This document shows, piece after piece, positions 1 to 7,924 of a DNA stretch of 51,579 bases. Under the pieces are notes generated by a model, which ran no database searches, had not been told where the DNA came from, and saw only the letters and a list, made by a program, of their open reading frames with translations. Source of the DNA: Deltaproteobacteria bacterium. Lineage in GTDB: Bacteria > Bdellovibrionota > JAJCYS01. The stretch's first letter is position 1, and each line of letters opens with the position of its first letter. Location of the stretch: NCBI GenBank assembly GCA_029262815.1, contig JAJCYS010000013.1, forward strand, positions 1 to 51,579, written 5' to 3'. Made by a program: the position numbers and the translations under genes.

Positions 1-780
1 GACCAGCTGATCTTGCCCTTCTGCTTCTAACTCAAATGTTTGAGTACTGACATAGGTTTTTGCCATTTCCATAATTTGCTTGGCATAGGGAGACTTTGCT
101 CGACTGAACACCTTATCCGTGTTGGCGTGAATCATATAAGTTCCCGTTCGATCAACAAGGCTTACGGATGATCGCTCTTCGTGATGCGGTAGTTTCTCAA
201 GCAGTTGCAAAGCCTCAAAAAATATCACACCAAATAGGGGACCTTTCGTCGTCAACCACTGTTTGCCGATCCCAAAAACAAGCCGATTAAAATAGGGACT
301 CAGGTTCAACACCAGAAGCTGTTTTGGATTTTGGAATACTTTGGGATGTTCTTTGACGTATTTTGTAAACCCTTCAGCTAATTTTGCAGTGGTATATCCT
401 TTGCCCTGCCCCTGAACCACCCAACTCTCAGCTGAATTGATATCGGCTTGAAAATTGACGCCTTTTTTTGAGACAAAAAAACCAATCTGCTCCCGCTCTG
501 CAATAAGTTCCTCAAGCACAAAATGTTTAATCACAGGACTAATCAACGATTTGAAATAATACGTTACCGTATACTCATACCCATCTAACAACGTCGTCAG
601 GGTTTGACGTAACTGCGCGACCTCGATCTCACTCTGCTTAAAAATGCTTTGTTTTTTATCCTTTACGATAAAAGGAGTCACCAAAGCGTAATACGTCACC
701 AAAGAAACCAAAATTAATATAAATATCAATAATAATAATTTAATGCCGATAGGAAATCTGTAACGGTTTAACCAAGCCAT
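1..780 (-). CDS. Membrane-anchored sensor protein, N-terminal part (gene continues beyond the window)
   Basis: The minus-strand frame is open from an ATG at 780 to the window edge, giving 260 residues without a stop. A short basic start precedes one hydrophobic helix (about residues 11-32). A predicted extracytoplasmic region follows, containing LVDRTGTYMIHAN near residues 207-220, which resembles the strand-turn motif of dCache ligand-binding domains. The output domain lies outside the window. Genes next to FecR-domain proteins in similar bacteria are often adenylate/guanylate cyclases, histidine kinases or chemoreceptors, but none of these can be confirmed here. An AGGTG ribosome site (785-789) sits four bases before the ATG. 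The gene is divergent from the FecR gene with only nine bases between the starts. Confidence 0.8.
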   Translation of the reverse strand, partial: MAWLNRYRFPIGIKLLLLIFILILVSLVTYYALVTPFIVKDKKQSIFKQSEIEVAQLRQTLTTLLDGYEYTVTYYFKSLISPVIKHFVLEELIAEREQIGFFVSKKGVNFQADINSAESWVVQGQGKGYTTAKLAEGFTKYVKEHPKVFQNPKQLLVLNLSPYFNRLVFGIGKQWLTTKGPLFGVIFFEALQLLEKLPHHEERSSVSLVDRTGTYMIHANTDKVFSRAKSPYAKQIMEMAKTYVSTQTFELEAEGQDQLV

Positions 781-789
781 GGAGCACCT
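781..789. promoter_or_regulatory. Nine-base gap carrying two opposed ribosome binding sites
   Basis: The nine bases between the minus-strand ATG (780) and the plus-strand GTG (790) hold a GGAG Shine-Dalgarno for the plus gene (781-784, spacing 5) and an AGGTG for the minus gene (785-789, spacing 4). No room remains for a promoter between the starts, so each gene's promoter must lie inside the coding sequence of the other. Confidence 0.6.
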
Positions 790-2223
790 GTGAAATATTA
801 TAAACTGGACAAAACAGAAAAGCGGATTTTAATCGCTTTAATAATTGGGGGCGTAATTTTAACTGCCCTCATCATCGCCCGAGGGTATGTGATGTGGGTG
901 TCGCGTAACCCCCAAAGCATTGTAAAACACGAAGGTCCCGTGGGCCGTGTTTTGGCTGTGTTTGGAGAAGTTACGTCTCGACCTGACGTATCGTCCCCCT
1001 GGAAACCCGTCAAACTCAATGAGTTTGTGATTGCAGGGCATGAACTCCAAAGTGATAAAAGTTCGGTTGCAGTAATTCAATTAGTTAATGGCGCAATAGC
1101 AATTATCGGAGATGTTTCGGATACCCAAAGCAGCTTTATAACAAAAGACCGAAAAATTCATATCACACTACAAAAAGGTCGGTTGCAACTTGATACCACA
1201 CAAGCCTCAGAAGATGTTGTGCTTGCTTTACCTGAAACAGATAAGACTGTGCCTATACCCGCACGCAGCATCTTTCTTGTGGAACATCAAGAGAACGAAG
1301 GTTGCCCTAACTATATTCTGCTATATCGTGAGGATAACCCAAGTCAACGAGTGATCACTTGCAAAGGCAACCAGCTCAAGAACCCAACCCTAACTTCCAT
1401 TCCATTGAGACCTAGAAATGATGATGTGGTCCATGAAACGCAGGCTATACCTTTTTCTTGGGTACATCTCAAAAATTTAAAAAACACGGTGACACAGCTC
1501 GTCGTACAAGATCACAATAATGAAACCCTCAGTTCACACTCAGTGACAAACAAAACAACCTTTACGATGAATTTACCGTTTGGAGAGTACAGATGGTACC
1601 TCGCGAATGATGTTGGAGATCAGATAAGCTTACGCTCACACTTTTTGGTACGTCCCATCGGCTTTCCTGCACCCACAACCCCTTTACAGTCATGGTTCTT
1701 GAATGACAAAAATATTAAATTCTCATGGATTCCTTTGATCCACTACCCGCAAGTCGGATTACAAATCTCGACAAACAAAAATTTTAGTACCACGGTTGCA
1801 AGCCATATTGTTGAATCTAATATTTTTACGTTACCTGAGGGAACACGCCAAAAGTTGAATGACTCTCCCCATTTCTATTGGCGCGTGATTCCATTGATAC
1901 CCAAGACAAATCCACTCAAAAAACCTAAAATACCTATCTTTAAAGTCAGCCGAAAAACAAGCAGTACATTCCCAAAAAACAATCATGTGGTTAAAAAGCA
2001 AACCAACTCTCCTTACATTTTTGGATGGGATAAACAGGGAAAGGATCAGTTTCGGTTTGAGCTGAAAAACGCGAGCCACTCAATCGTTTATGAATCCGTA
2101 TCCCGAAACGCAACTGCAACCGTACCTCACAGGCTAAGCTCCGGCGCCTACTCATGGCACGTCTATGAGCTCACCGGATCGGATGCCATCCCGCTCTTCA
2201 GCCGCCGCTTAACAATCAAATAA
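790..2223 (+). CDS. FecR-domain membrane-anchored protein with three Fn3-like modules
   Basis: 477 residues starting at GTG, chosen because GGAG lies five bases upstream and a single hydrophobic helix (about residues 13-30) follows directly. Residues about 48-160 have the FecR pattern: a repetitive beta domain beginning VLAVFGEVTSR and continuing through strand-rich segments to FLVEH. The C-terminal half contains three related modules, each opening with an F-x-W strand (PFSW, KFSW, IFGW) and closing with an aromatic strand (YRWYL, FYWRV, YSWHV), which suggests Fn3/Ig-like beta sandwiches outside the inner membrane. In other bacteria FecR domains sense periplasmic signals, or act as structural modules beside cyclases. 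The divergent sensor gene at the window start is the likely partner. No enzymatic motif is visible. Confidence 0.75.
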   Translation: MKYYKLDKTEKRILIALIIGGVILTALIIARGYVMWVSRNPQSIVKHEGPVGRVLAVFGEVTSRPDVSSPWKPVKLNEFVIAGHELQSDKSSVAVIQLVNGAIAIIGDVSDTQSSFITKDRKIHITLQKGRLQLDTTQASEDVVLALPETDKTVPIPARSIFLVEHQENEGCPNYILLYREDNPSQRVITCKGNQLKNPTLTSIPLRPRNDDVVHETQAIPFSWVHLKNLKNTVTQLVVQDHNNETLSSHSVTNKTTFTMNLPFGEYRWYLANDVGDQISLRSHFLVRPIGFPAPTTPLQSWFLNDKNIKFSWIPLIHYPQVGLQISTNKNFSTTVASHIVESNIFTLPEGTRQKLNDSPHFYWRVIPLIPKTNPLKKPKIPIFKVSRKTSSTFPKNNHVVKKQTNSPYIFGWDKQGKDQFRFELKNASHSIVYESVSRNATATVPHRLSSGAYSWHVYELTGSDAIPLFSRRLTIK

Positions 2224-2279
2224 CCCTAAAAGAATAAGAATGATGTGGGTTTAGAGAACTAAAATAACAAAAGAAAAGA

Positions 2280-2460
2280 TAGAGCCGGCCTCAGAATTAG
2301 CTTCGTTATGAGATCAAGCGAAATCTGCAGTCTCAAGGCCGCAGGTGAAAAATACTCGGAGGTGGCCTCAATAGGCCATCGAGAATATTTTTCGCCGAGA
2401 ACGAAGAGGCTGATTGATTGCAGCTGATCGGAATAGAAGTTAATTCTGAGGCCGGCTCTA
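2280..2460. repeat. Approximately 180-bp imperfect palindrome with 25-bp terminal inverted repeats (MITE-like)
   Basis: The outer 25 bases (2280-2304 and 2436-2460) are inverted copies with a single mismatch and begin TAGAGCCGGCCTCAG. The inner part also pairs imperfectly along its whole length, ending in a GGCCT-CAAT-AGGCC apex near 2370-2380. The element is bounded by TA on both sides, as for IS630/Tc1-type MITEs that duplicate TA, but a palindrome makes this ambiguous. There is no open frame inside. It fills most of the gap between the convergent FecR and HD genes, so it could act as a bidirectional terminator or a structured RNA. The final TA plus the first terminal base on the minus strand forms the TAG stop of the HD gene. 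Confidence 0.65.
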
Positions 2461-3399
2461 ATGATATAGGTCATGCATGACTTCTATGAAATTCGAAAAC
2501 ACATCCGAAGCATATTTTGCACGATGTTTCAAAAACCGACTTTGGCTCAACCGAACCGTGTCTACGCCAAAACGACCTTGACCACCGAACGCAACACAAA
2601 ACACATACTCTGAAACTAACCCAATTCCTTGGGCTTGTTCAGGCACGGCCCCCGACCCACTCACCCCTTTGGGAAATCCAGACCCGTCTACACACTCATG
2701 ATGCCGCTCAATCGTTTGTCGTACCGTTAGCCCAAGATCTTCAACTCCACGCACCATCTCGATGCTGGCGCTCGGATGGCCAGGATCATAAAACCAACTC
2801 TCGGGATCTGCTGCGTTGAAGGCTTCAAACGTGTCATACCCCGTAAAGTGACCGACATCACACAAAAGCCCGCCTAAGAAAAAATCTACTAAATCATAAA
2901 AGCTACTGTAGCCTAGTTTTTGACCCAATACCCAAGCTGCCAAAGCACTGTCTACCCGGTATCGAAGGATAGGAGACCAATCTAGCGTAGTATGAATCCA
3001 CCGCTTCACATCTTGGTTGATATCTTGAATAAACCAAAAGCGAAACCGATCCAAAAAATCGTACAACGTCAGGAAGGTATAGTTGTCAACTTTCTTCATA
3101 TAAAACACACGAAACAAAATCGCGTGAAATTGATCCAACATAAAGTGCTCAAACACACCTTGTTTCACGACACCCCAATTTCGACTGTCTTGATAGAATG
3201 CAAGATAAGGCGCATGTTCTTGGCTCACATAAACTTGATCTATATTTTGAAGCACCGTGTCTGAGCAGATGCTGCCCGGCAACAACCGCAACGAATAGGT
3301 ATCTGCCTGTTTGATCCAAACGGGGAAATTAAGAACCACTTGAGTAGGAAGCATATGGGGCGACAACGAAACCCATTTTTGATGCAGATTAGGGGTCAT
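2458..3399 (-). CDS. HD-GYP-like protein with degenerate metal-binding motif
   Basis: 313 residues. The C-terminal half matches the HD-GYP fold: GGLLCDVGH near residue 175 where active enzymes have LLHDIGK, then RHHECVDGSGFPKG near residue 230 where the family has HHExxDGxGYP. HD-GYP proteins hydrolyse cyclic di-GMP with an Asp/His-bound metal centre. Here the first His is Cys, the following Lys is His, and the later conserved Asp appears as Glu (VSEYV). Activity is therefore doubtful, and a binding or scaffold role is possible. The N-terminal 150 residues look like the poorly conserved domain often preceding HD-GYP. The start overlaps the STAS gene by four bases (ATGA), so the two are probably translationally coupled. 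The stop codon lies in the end of the adjoining palindrome. Confidence 0.7.
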   Translation of the reverse strand: MTPNLHQKWVSLSPHMLPTQVVLNFPVWIKQADTYSLRLLPGSICSDTVLQNIDQVYVSQEHAPYLAFYQDSRNWGVVKQGVFEHFMLDQFHAILFRVFYMKKVDNYTFLTLYDFLDRFRFWFIQDINQDVKRWIHTTLDWSPILRYRVDSALAAWVLGQKLGYSSFYDLVDFFLGGLLCDVGHFTGYDTFEAFNAADPESWFYDPGHPSASIEMVRGVEDLGLTVRQTIERHHECVDGSGFPKGVSGSGAVPEQAQGIGLVSEYVFCVAFGGQGRFGVDTVRLSQSRFLKHRAKYASDVFSNFIEVMHDLYH

Positions 3400-3878
3400 G
3401 CGTTCTTGTTCAAAAAATGAAAATAGGCATCCTCGATGTAATCAAAATCCATCTTGGGCGCACCACAACTCTCACAATCCACAACAGGCAGTTCGGTTTT
3501 TAACGATTCAAAATCTTTCGCCTCTACCAACACGGAAGCTTCATTCCCACAGTTAGCACATAGGTAAGGTAAATAAATCGATTGAACCGTCACCCCATCC
3601 AAAAACCCATCGATTAAACTCATCTGTTCTACAATAGGGGGTTGGCATTTTCGGATTTCAATTGGGTATTTACCGCTGTGTTTTTGTATAAACAACAGCC
3701 ATATTCGAACACCGGATGAGTTCATTCGTTTGATTTGATCAAAATCGATCACCAGTTTTGAAAACGTCTGATCCGCTATGAGCGGTTCAATCTCGATGGT
3801 TTGATCAAATATGCCTCCTAGTTCCACAAGACAGGTGTCCTGGCCTTCTTTTTTGACGGTTGCTGTATGCGTACTCAT
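3396..3878 (-). CDS. STAS-domain protein with C-terminal zinc ribbon
   Basis: 160 residues. Residues 1-100 form a STAS fold with RMNSSGVRIWL at 51-61; Ser54 or Ser55 lies where anti-sigma-factor antagonists are phosphorylated. The stretch PPIVEQMSLIDGF is the conserved second half seen in this STAS subfamily. Residues 107-110 (CANC) and 135-138 (CESC) make a two-knuckle zinc ribbon. STAS proteins are switched by partner HATPase kinases, and such a protein is encoded directly upstream in the same operon with a four-base overlap. The HD protein follows downstream with another four-base overlap. I infer a partner-switching module; the zinc ribbon may bind the HD protein or nucleic acid. STAS fold assignment is strong, pathway assignment is inferred. 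Confidence 0.8.
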   Translation of the reverse strand: MSTHTATVKKEGQDTCLVELGGIFDQTIEIEPLIADQTFSKLVIDFDQIKRMNSSGVRIWLLFIQKHSGKYPIEIRKCQPPIVEQMSLIDGFLDGVTVQSIYLPYLCANCGNEASVLVEAKDFESLKTELPVVDCESCGAPKMDFDYIEDAYFHFLNKNA

Positions 3879-4834
3879 GATTCCACCTCCGATACTTCTC
3901 TTAAACTCAGCGACCTTGGCGTTGATCGTGCCTCTTTGAGACCTTGTTTTACGTTTAACAAAACGGATACACGTGTCATTTTCCCTTTTAGGATAAATAC
4001 TTCAAGGAAAGATGAAAATGCCAACATATTAAGAAATCCCATCCCCCCACCGGCCTGACTTTTGGGGATGTGATAGTCCTGGTAGCTTCGTGTGATATAT
4101 TTTTTGACAGTTTCAAGAGTCAGTGCCCCGAAGGGATCCACTGCAGAAAGTCCAAAAAACTGACCATCAAACCCGTAGGACAAACTGCCCCGTTCGCGAT
4201 CTTCGAGTGTGATATCCGAATCTCGTGGCATATCTCGATAATGATACCCACCATCGTGAGTTTGCGGTGCATTGAAGATGACATTCATCACAAGTTCATC
4301 GCATAGATGTAATATATTTTGAATCACACGGTTGCGAATGGAAAATCCTTCAGCGAAGGTTTCAAGGGTTTCGAACAAATCATCTTTATCAGCCGATCCG
4401 AGGATTGGATATTCTTGAATCTCGGCGTAGGGCAAGATACTGGTGAGGCCCATATCCTCTGTTTTTTGTAGACGGACGATACTATGGGTTAACAACTCGG
4501 GTGTCACTTGAGGTTCAGCTGCTGGATCTAGTACCATTTTGGAAACTAGATGATCCCCTTCGAGTTCTAGCAGCACTTCGTTGTAATGTTGGCGGCTGCT
4601 TTTCTCACTCAAGAACAGAATTGGAGGTGCGGATTCTCTAAGGATGCGTAGAAACCGCCTTAAATCTAGCCGTCGATCTACGTTGATGACGCACAGGTCA
4701 AACGATTGTACTCGAATGTAATCGATCGCGCGATAGGGCCAATCCACAGGCAGGGTGGCATAACCTAGGCGTTCGAGGACAGAGGTGACGACCTCACGGT
4801 TTTCACCCTGTTGCTCTACGACAATGGCATTCAT
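3875..4834 (-). CDS. Pseudo-receiver plus HATPase (RsbW-like) regulatory protein
   Basis: 319 residues in two parts. Residues 1-115 resemble a response-regulator receiver (MNAIVVEQQGENREVV, then FDLCVINVD), but the position of the phospho-acceptor Asp is occupied by Asn51, so phosphorylation in the usual way is unlikely. Residues about 150-300 resemble an HATPase_c_2/RsbW-type ATPase: an N-box DELVMNVIFN at 179-188, DPFG at 233-236 and a glycine loop GGGMGF at 262-267. RsbW-type proteins phosphorylate STAS proteins or sequester partners. The STAS gene follows with a four-base ATGA overlap, supporting this pairing. The upstream secreted protein gene ends seven bases before the start, so the four genes likely form one operon. 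Confidence 0.75.
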   Translation of the reverse strand: MNAIVVEQQGENREVVTSVLERLGYATLPVDWPYRAIDYIRVQSFDLCVINVDRRLDLRRFLRILRESAPPILFLSEKSSRQHYNEVLLELEGDHLVSKMVLDPAAEPQVTPELLTHSIVRLQKTEDMGLTSILPYAEIQEYPILGSADKDDLFETLETFAEGFSIRNRVIQNILHLCDELVMNVIFNAPQTHDGGYHYRDMPRDSDITLEDRERGSLSYGFDGQFFGLSAVDPFGALTLETVKKYITRSYQDYHIPKSQAGGGMGFLNMLAFSSFLEVFILKGKMTRVSVLLNVKQGLKEARSTPRSLSLREVSEVES

Positions 4835-4840
4835 ATGATT

Positions 4841-6595
4841 CTATTGGGTTGGCAACTTACTCGGATCAATCCTAGGAAACGTATCAGGGTTTTGACGGAG
4901 CTGTTTGAATTTGTTATTTTGTTGACGTTGACGTTGCTGAAATCCCTCTTGTTCAGATGCTTTGCCGGGAAAATGAACATCGCTCGGGATTTGTCTAAAC
5001 TGACTGTTGATTCGGCTATTAATACTAACGTCTCCTCTAAACTGACCTTGGTTGGCTGCACGAAATTTTGCCTCAAACATCCTGATCAGCTTGATCTCAT
5101 CTTCCTGGTATTGTGACCGTCGTTGAGCCAGGGTTTGCTCTAATTCCATACGAATTTGTTGTTGGAGTAGGGCTTTTTGTCTTGCTTCTTGAACACGTTG
5201 AAATTCGATTTGCGCCCGACGAGCTTCCTCCGATCTTTGTCGTTGAACTTGTTGAAGCTGTTGTTGGCGAATACGAAGTTCATATTCCATCTGCTGTAGG
5301 TGTGCTGGGTTGTTGAACGCGCCTGTAGATCCGTGAATGTCCACACCCGGCAGGGAGTGTGTTCGTCCGTCGATGCCAAAATTAGTTGGAATTCGAATGA
5401 GTCGACCTGTACGAGGATCGATGGTGACCTGTGTGCTTTGACGTAGGGCCGTGTTTTGTCCGTTGAAGGGCTGGTTGAATCGCCCTCGGCTGCGTAGTTG
5501 AGTTTGATAACGACTGGGGATACCGTTGGTGTTGTTCCCTTGGGCAGATAACTGGACACGTGTATTGGCAAGTCCTTGAAAACTGTTTAAAATATTGTTG
5601 ATGTTTTGTCCCACTTGGCCTTGAACCTGTACATTTGCCCCATTTGTCGAAACAGGAATGCGCCGGCCGGTGGCATCAGTGATGAACCGTGTCCCAGTAC
5701 CATACCCTTTACCTGATAGACCGGAGTTTAAAAGCGCACTTGAGCTCATGCCGCTATCTATATTGTAGCCCCCTTCGTCAAAGACAGGCCAGCCTTGTTC
5801 GGTCACACGTTGTTTAATCTGAAAATCGCGTTTGCTCTGCTTCTCTGCCAGTTTGATTGCACGTCGCTCATTTACAAATCCGAGGATGGGCTCCCCAGCA
5901 ATACGAAATGCGGTAGCCAAACCGGTTAAAATCTGGACCCCTTTTTCGGTATAGTTTGTGCGTTGTGCGGGGATACAAAAATATTGGCCTTTGGGTGCAT
6001 TTTCGAGAAGTTTTTGCTGGTGTTCATATTCAAGTTCTTTTTTCTGCTTTGCTTCTTTTCGTTGCAGCTCTTCTAACGCCGTGCGCTGTTTGCGGTCTTC
6101 AGAAATATAGGAATTTCTTAGTTTTATTGCATCATCCAAATTAGTTGCCAATTGAGGTACGCCATTAACTGTAAATCCCACGTACTCTAATTTGCCGTCT
6201 CCGTCGTAATGACCCGTAAATGGGCCAAGGGGTCGTTGGTAGGGTTTTTTAACCTTTTGTTCTTGTACAGCTACTTGTTTTTTTGCTTGAAGCTTGGCTA
6301 ATTGTTTTTTTAATTGCTCTTGCTGTAAATTCGATTGAATTTGAATTTTCTTACTCGAGATGGCTGATCTCAGAATATCCACAGCACCTGTTTGAATCCC
6401 ATAAACACTACCTTCGCACTCAGAAAAGTCGGTAATACTTACATAGGCAGGGGGTGAAGTAGTATAAGCCTTATTAACGGCAACTTGGATGGCTGTACGA
6501 CACGCAGAAGTTGCAGCGAACGCACTTTCTTTAGGTAAGCTAACCAGCAGTCCACACAAAAAAACAAATTTAATCGTATGATAAACTCTTTCCAT
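4841..6595 (-). CDS. Secreted Gln/Arg-rich coiled-coil protein of unknown function
   Basis: 584 residues from the ATG at 6595. This start is chosen over an in-frame ATG at 6631 because AAGGAG lies ten bases upstream and a signal peptide then begins properly (MERVYHTIKFVFLCGLLVSL, cleavage probably after SAFA). The mature part has two Gln/Lys/Arg-rich predicted coiled coils (about residues 85-125 and 430-500), a short hydrophobic stretch near residues 220-245, and an Asn/Gln/Gly-rich central region. No enzyme motif is visible. It is the first gene of the operon with the pseudo-receiver/HATPase, STAS and HD-like genes, so it may be the exported element sensed or controlled by that module. I do not recognise a family. 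Confidence 0.7.
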   Translation of the reverse strand: MERVYHTIKFVFLCGLLVSLPKESAFAATSACRTAIQVAVNKAYTTSPPAYVSITDFSECEGSVYGIQTGAVDILRSAISSKKIQIQSNLQQEQLKKQLAKLQAKKQVAVQEQKVKKPYQRPLGPFTGHYDGDGKLEYVGFTVNGVPQLATNLDDAIKLRNSYISEDRKQRTALEELQRKEAKQKKELEYEHQQKLLENAPKGQYFCIPAQRTNYTEKGVQILTGLATAFRIAGEPILGFVNERRAIKLAEKQSKRDFQIKQRVTEQGWPVFDEGGYNIDSGMSSSALLNSGLSGKGYGTGTRFITDATGRRIPVSTNGANVQVQGQVGQNINNILNSFQGLANTRVQLSAQGNNTNGIPSRYQTQLRSRGRFNQPFNGQNTALRQSTQVTIDPRTGRLIRIPTNFGIDGRTHSLPGVDIHGSTGAFNNPAHLQQMEYELRIRQQQLQQVQRQRSEEARRAQIEFQRVQEARQKALLQQQIRMELEQTLAQRRSQYQEDEIKLIRMFEAKFRAANQGQFRGDVSINSRINSQFRQIPSDVHFPGKASEQEGFQQRQRQQNNKFKQLRQNPDTFPRIDPSKLPTQ

Positions 6596-6632
6596 GTCCC
6601 CCCACTCCTTGGGTATGCACGCAAAATGCACT

Positions 6633-6668
6633 TAACTACAGTATATCATAAGTTTATTTTGTTAGATT
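6633..6668 (-). promoter_or_regulatory. Candidate promoter of the signalling operon
   Basis: On the minus strand a TATACT hexamer (plus-strand 6640-6645) lies about 45 bases upstream of the start at 6595 in an AT-rich patch between two genes. The -35 region is weak. The position fits a -10 box for the secreted coiled-coil gene and its downstream partners. Confidence 0.35.
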
Positions 6669-6711
6669 GCTTCGTCGCGACGAGTTCGGGGACAGAACAA
6701 ATTGTTGTCAA

Positions 6712-7908
6712 TTAAAGCCCGACAGATTCATACTCGCGACAGATACCACCAAAGGCGAGCAGTGAGGCCACATCCATTCTCAGGTTTTGTTCTGGTGTCA
6801 CATCGGCATCGTTTGAGAACTGCGACCCTTTGCGATTCAAATTCCCTCTAGGGTCTTTCTTCTCATGCATACGATAAAAAGAGCCGTACATGTCGCCCAA
6901 GAAATAATAATCCACACGTTCGGCTGGCAACCCAGCAGATTCGATCACCGTTTCGAGTCCTTCTTGAAGTACCAACCCACGGATCGGCACACCGTGACGC
7001 CCATGACGAAATTTTCGAATTTTACGCAACGACCAAGCTTCAACCCCATCATCCACAAACACAGGTTCAACCCCTAACCCATACGTGCCATGACCGCTTT
7101 TCAACATAAAATATTCGCCTGGACTCGCTTGACCCAGTTCTCGCGAGACCCAACTCATCACATCATCCCAATGGTCCATCACCGATCCTTCTTGAAGCAC
7201 AAAAGAGCTATAATGATAGGTGAACGCACTTAAATCCAGATCAAGTGCAGATGTAACTTCTGCCACAAACCGATGATAAGCTTCAAAAAAACTTTGCTTC
7301 AGCCGAACTTGCCAATTACACACATGGGGCGGATAAAAAGTCAGACTTACAGGTGCACACGTTTTGGGATCCTTCAAATTTAAAGGAGACTTACTACCGT
7401 CATATTGAGATAACGCAAATGCAAGGGGCACCCCTTCAACCCACATCCGACCTTCATGAATATCGTATGGACAATACTCTAGGGGGTTACCGTGACAGGG
7501 CCCTCGTACATGATCAATCACTAATTTCTCTTGGATGCTGCCCGTTTCGGTGATGGGGACAACAAAGGTTCGAAATCCTGCACAGGTATAAAAATTATGA
7601 AGCCAAACTAAGTTTTTCAAATAATCTTCATTCTGAAGGTGGTGTTCGGGCACAATAGCGATGGGCTCTTCGGCTTTCCATCCAAAAAATGCTTTCACTT
7701 TCTGTTGGTGTTTGGCCCATGTGGTTTGTTCTGGAAAGGGTAAATGGTGCCATCCAGCAGGAAAAAAATTAGCATCCACAGCGTAACTTTTCTCATGGCA
7801 CATTCGAACATCAAAGCTACAGGCAAAGGGTTGAGTTGGACATTTCTCAGTAATGTAGTCAGCTAACCGATTTTTGGCTGAGCGCAAAGCTCCAGTCGTC
7901 AATTGCAT
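6712..7908 (-). CDS. gshA: Glutamate-cysteine ligase, GshA family of the Acidithiobacillus type
   Basis: 398 residues, about the normal length for the PF08886-type ligase. The enzyme joins glutamate and cysteine using ATP, the first step of glutathione synthesis, in the cytoplasm. Family-like stretches are VDANFFPAGWHHLPF near residue 45, SVMDHWDDVMSWVSREL in the middle and FMLKSGHGTYGLGV, a glycine-rich ATP-grasp-like loop. No glutathione synthetase gene is visible nearby, so the product could be gamma-glutamylcysteine or gshB may lie elsewhere. It is the last gene of a yjbQ / EI24 / gshA run, starting 17 bases after the EI24 stop, with AGGTG ahead of the ATG. Nearby thioredoxin reductase and peroxiredoxin genes fit a thiol-redox theme. 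Confidence 0.75.
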   Translation of the reverse strand: MQLTTGALRSAKNRLADYITEKCPTQPFACSFDVRMCHEKSYAVDANFFPAGWHHLPFPEQTTWAKHQQKVKAFFGWKAEEPIAIVPEHHLQNEDYLKNLVWLHNFYTCAGFRTFVVPITETGSIQEKLVIDHVRGPCHGNPLEYCPYDIHEGRMWVEGVPLAFALSQYDGSKSPLNLKDPKTCAPVSLTFYPPHVCNWQVRLKQSFFEAYHRFVAEVTSALDLDLSAFTYHYSSFVLQEGSVMDHWDDVMSWVSRELGQASPGEYFMLKSGHGTYGLGVEPVFVDDGVEAWSLRKIRKFRHGRHGVPIRGLVLQEGLETVIESAGLPAERVDYYFLGDMYGSFYRMHEKKDPRGNLNRKGSQFSNDADVTPEQNLRMDVASLLAFGGICREYESVGL

Positions 7909-7924
7909 GAAATCACACCTTTCT

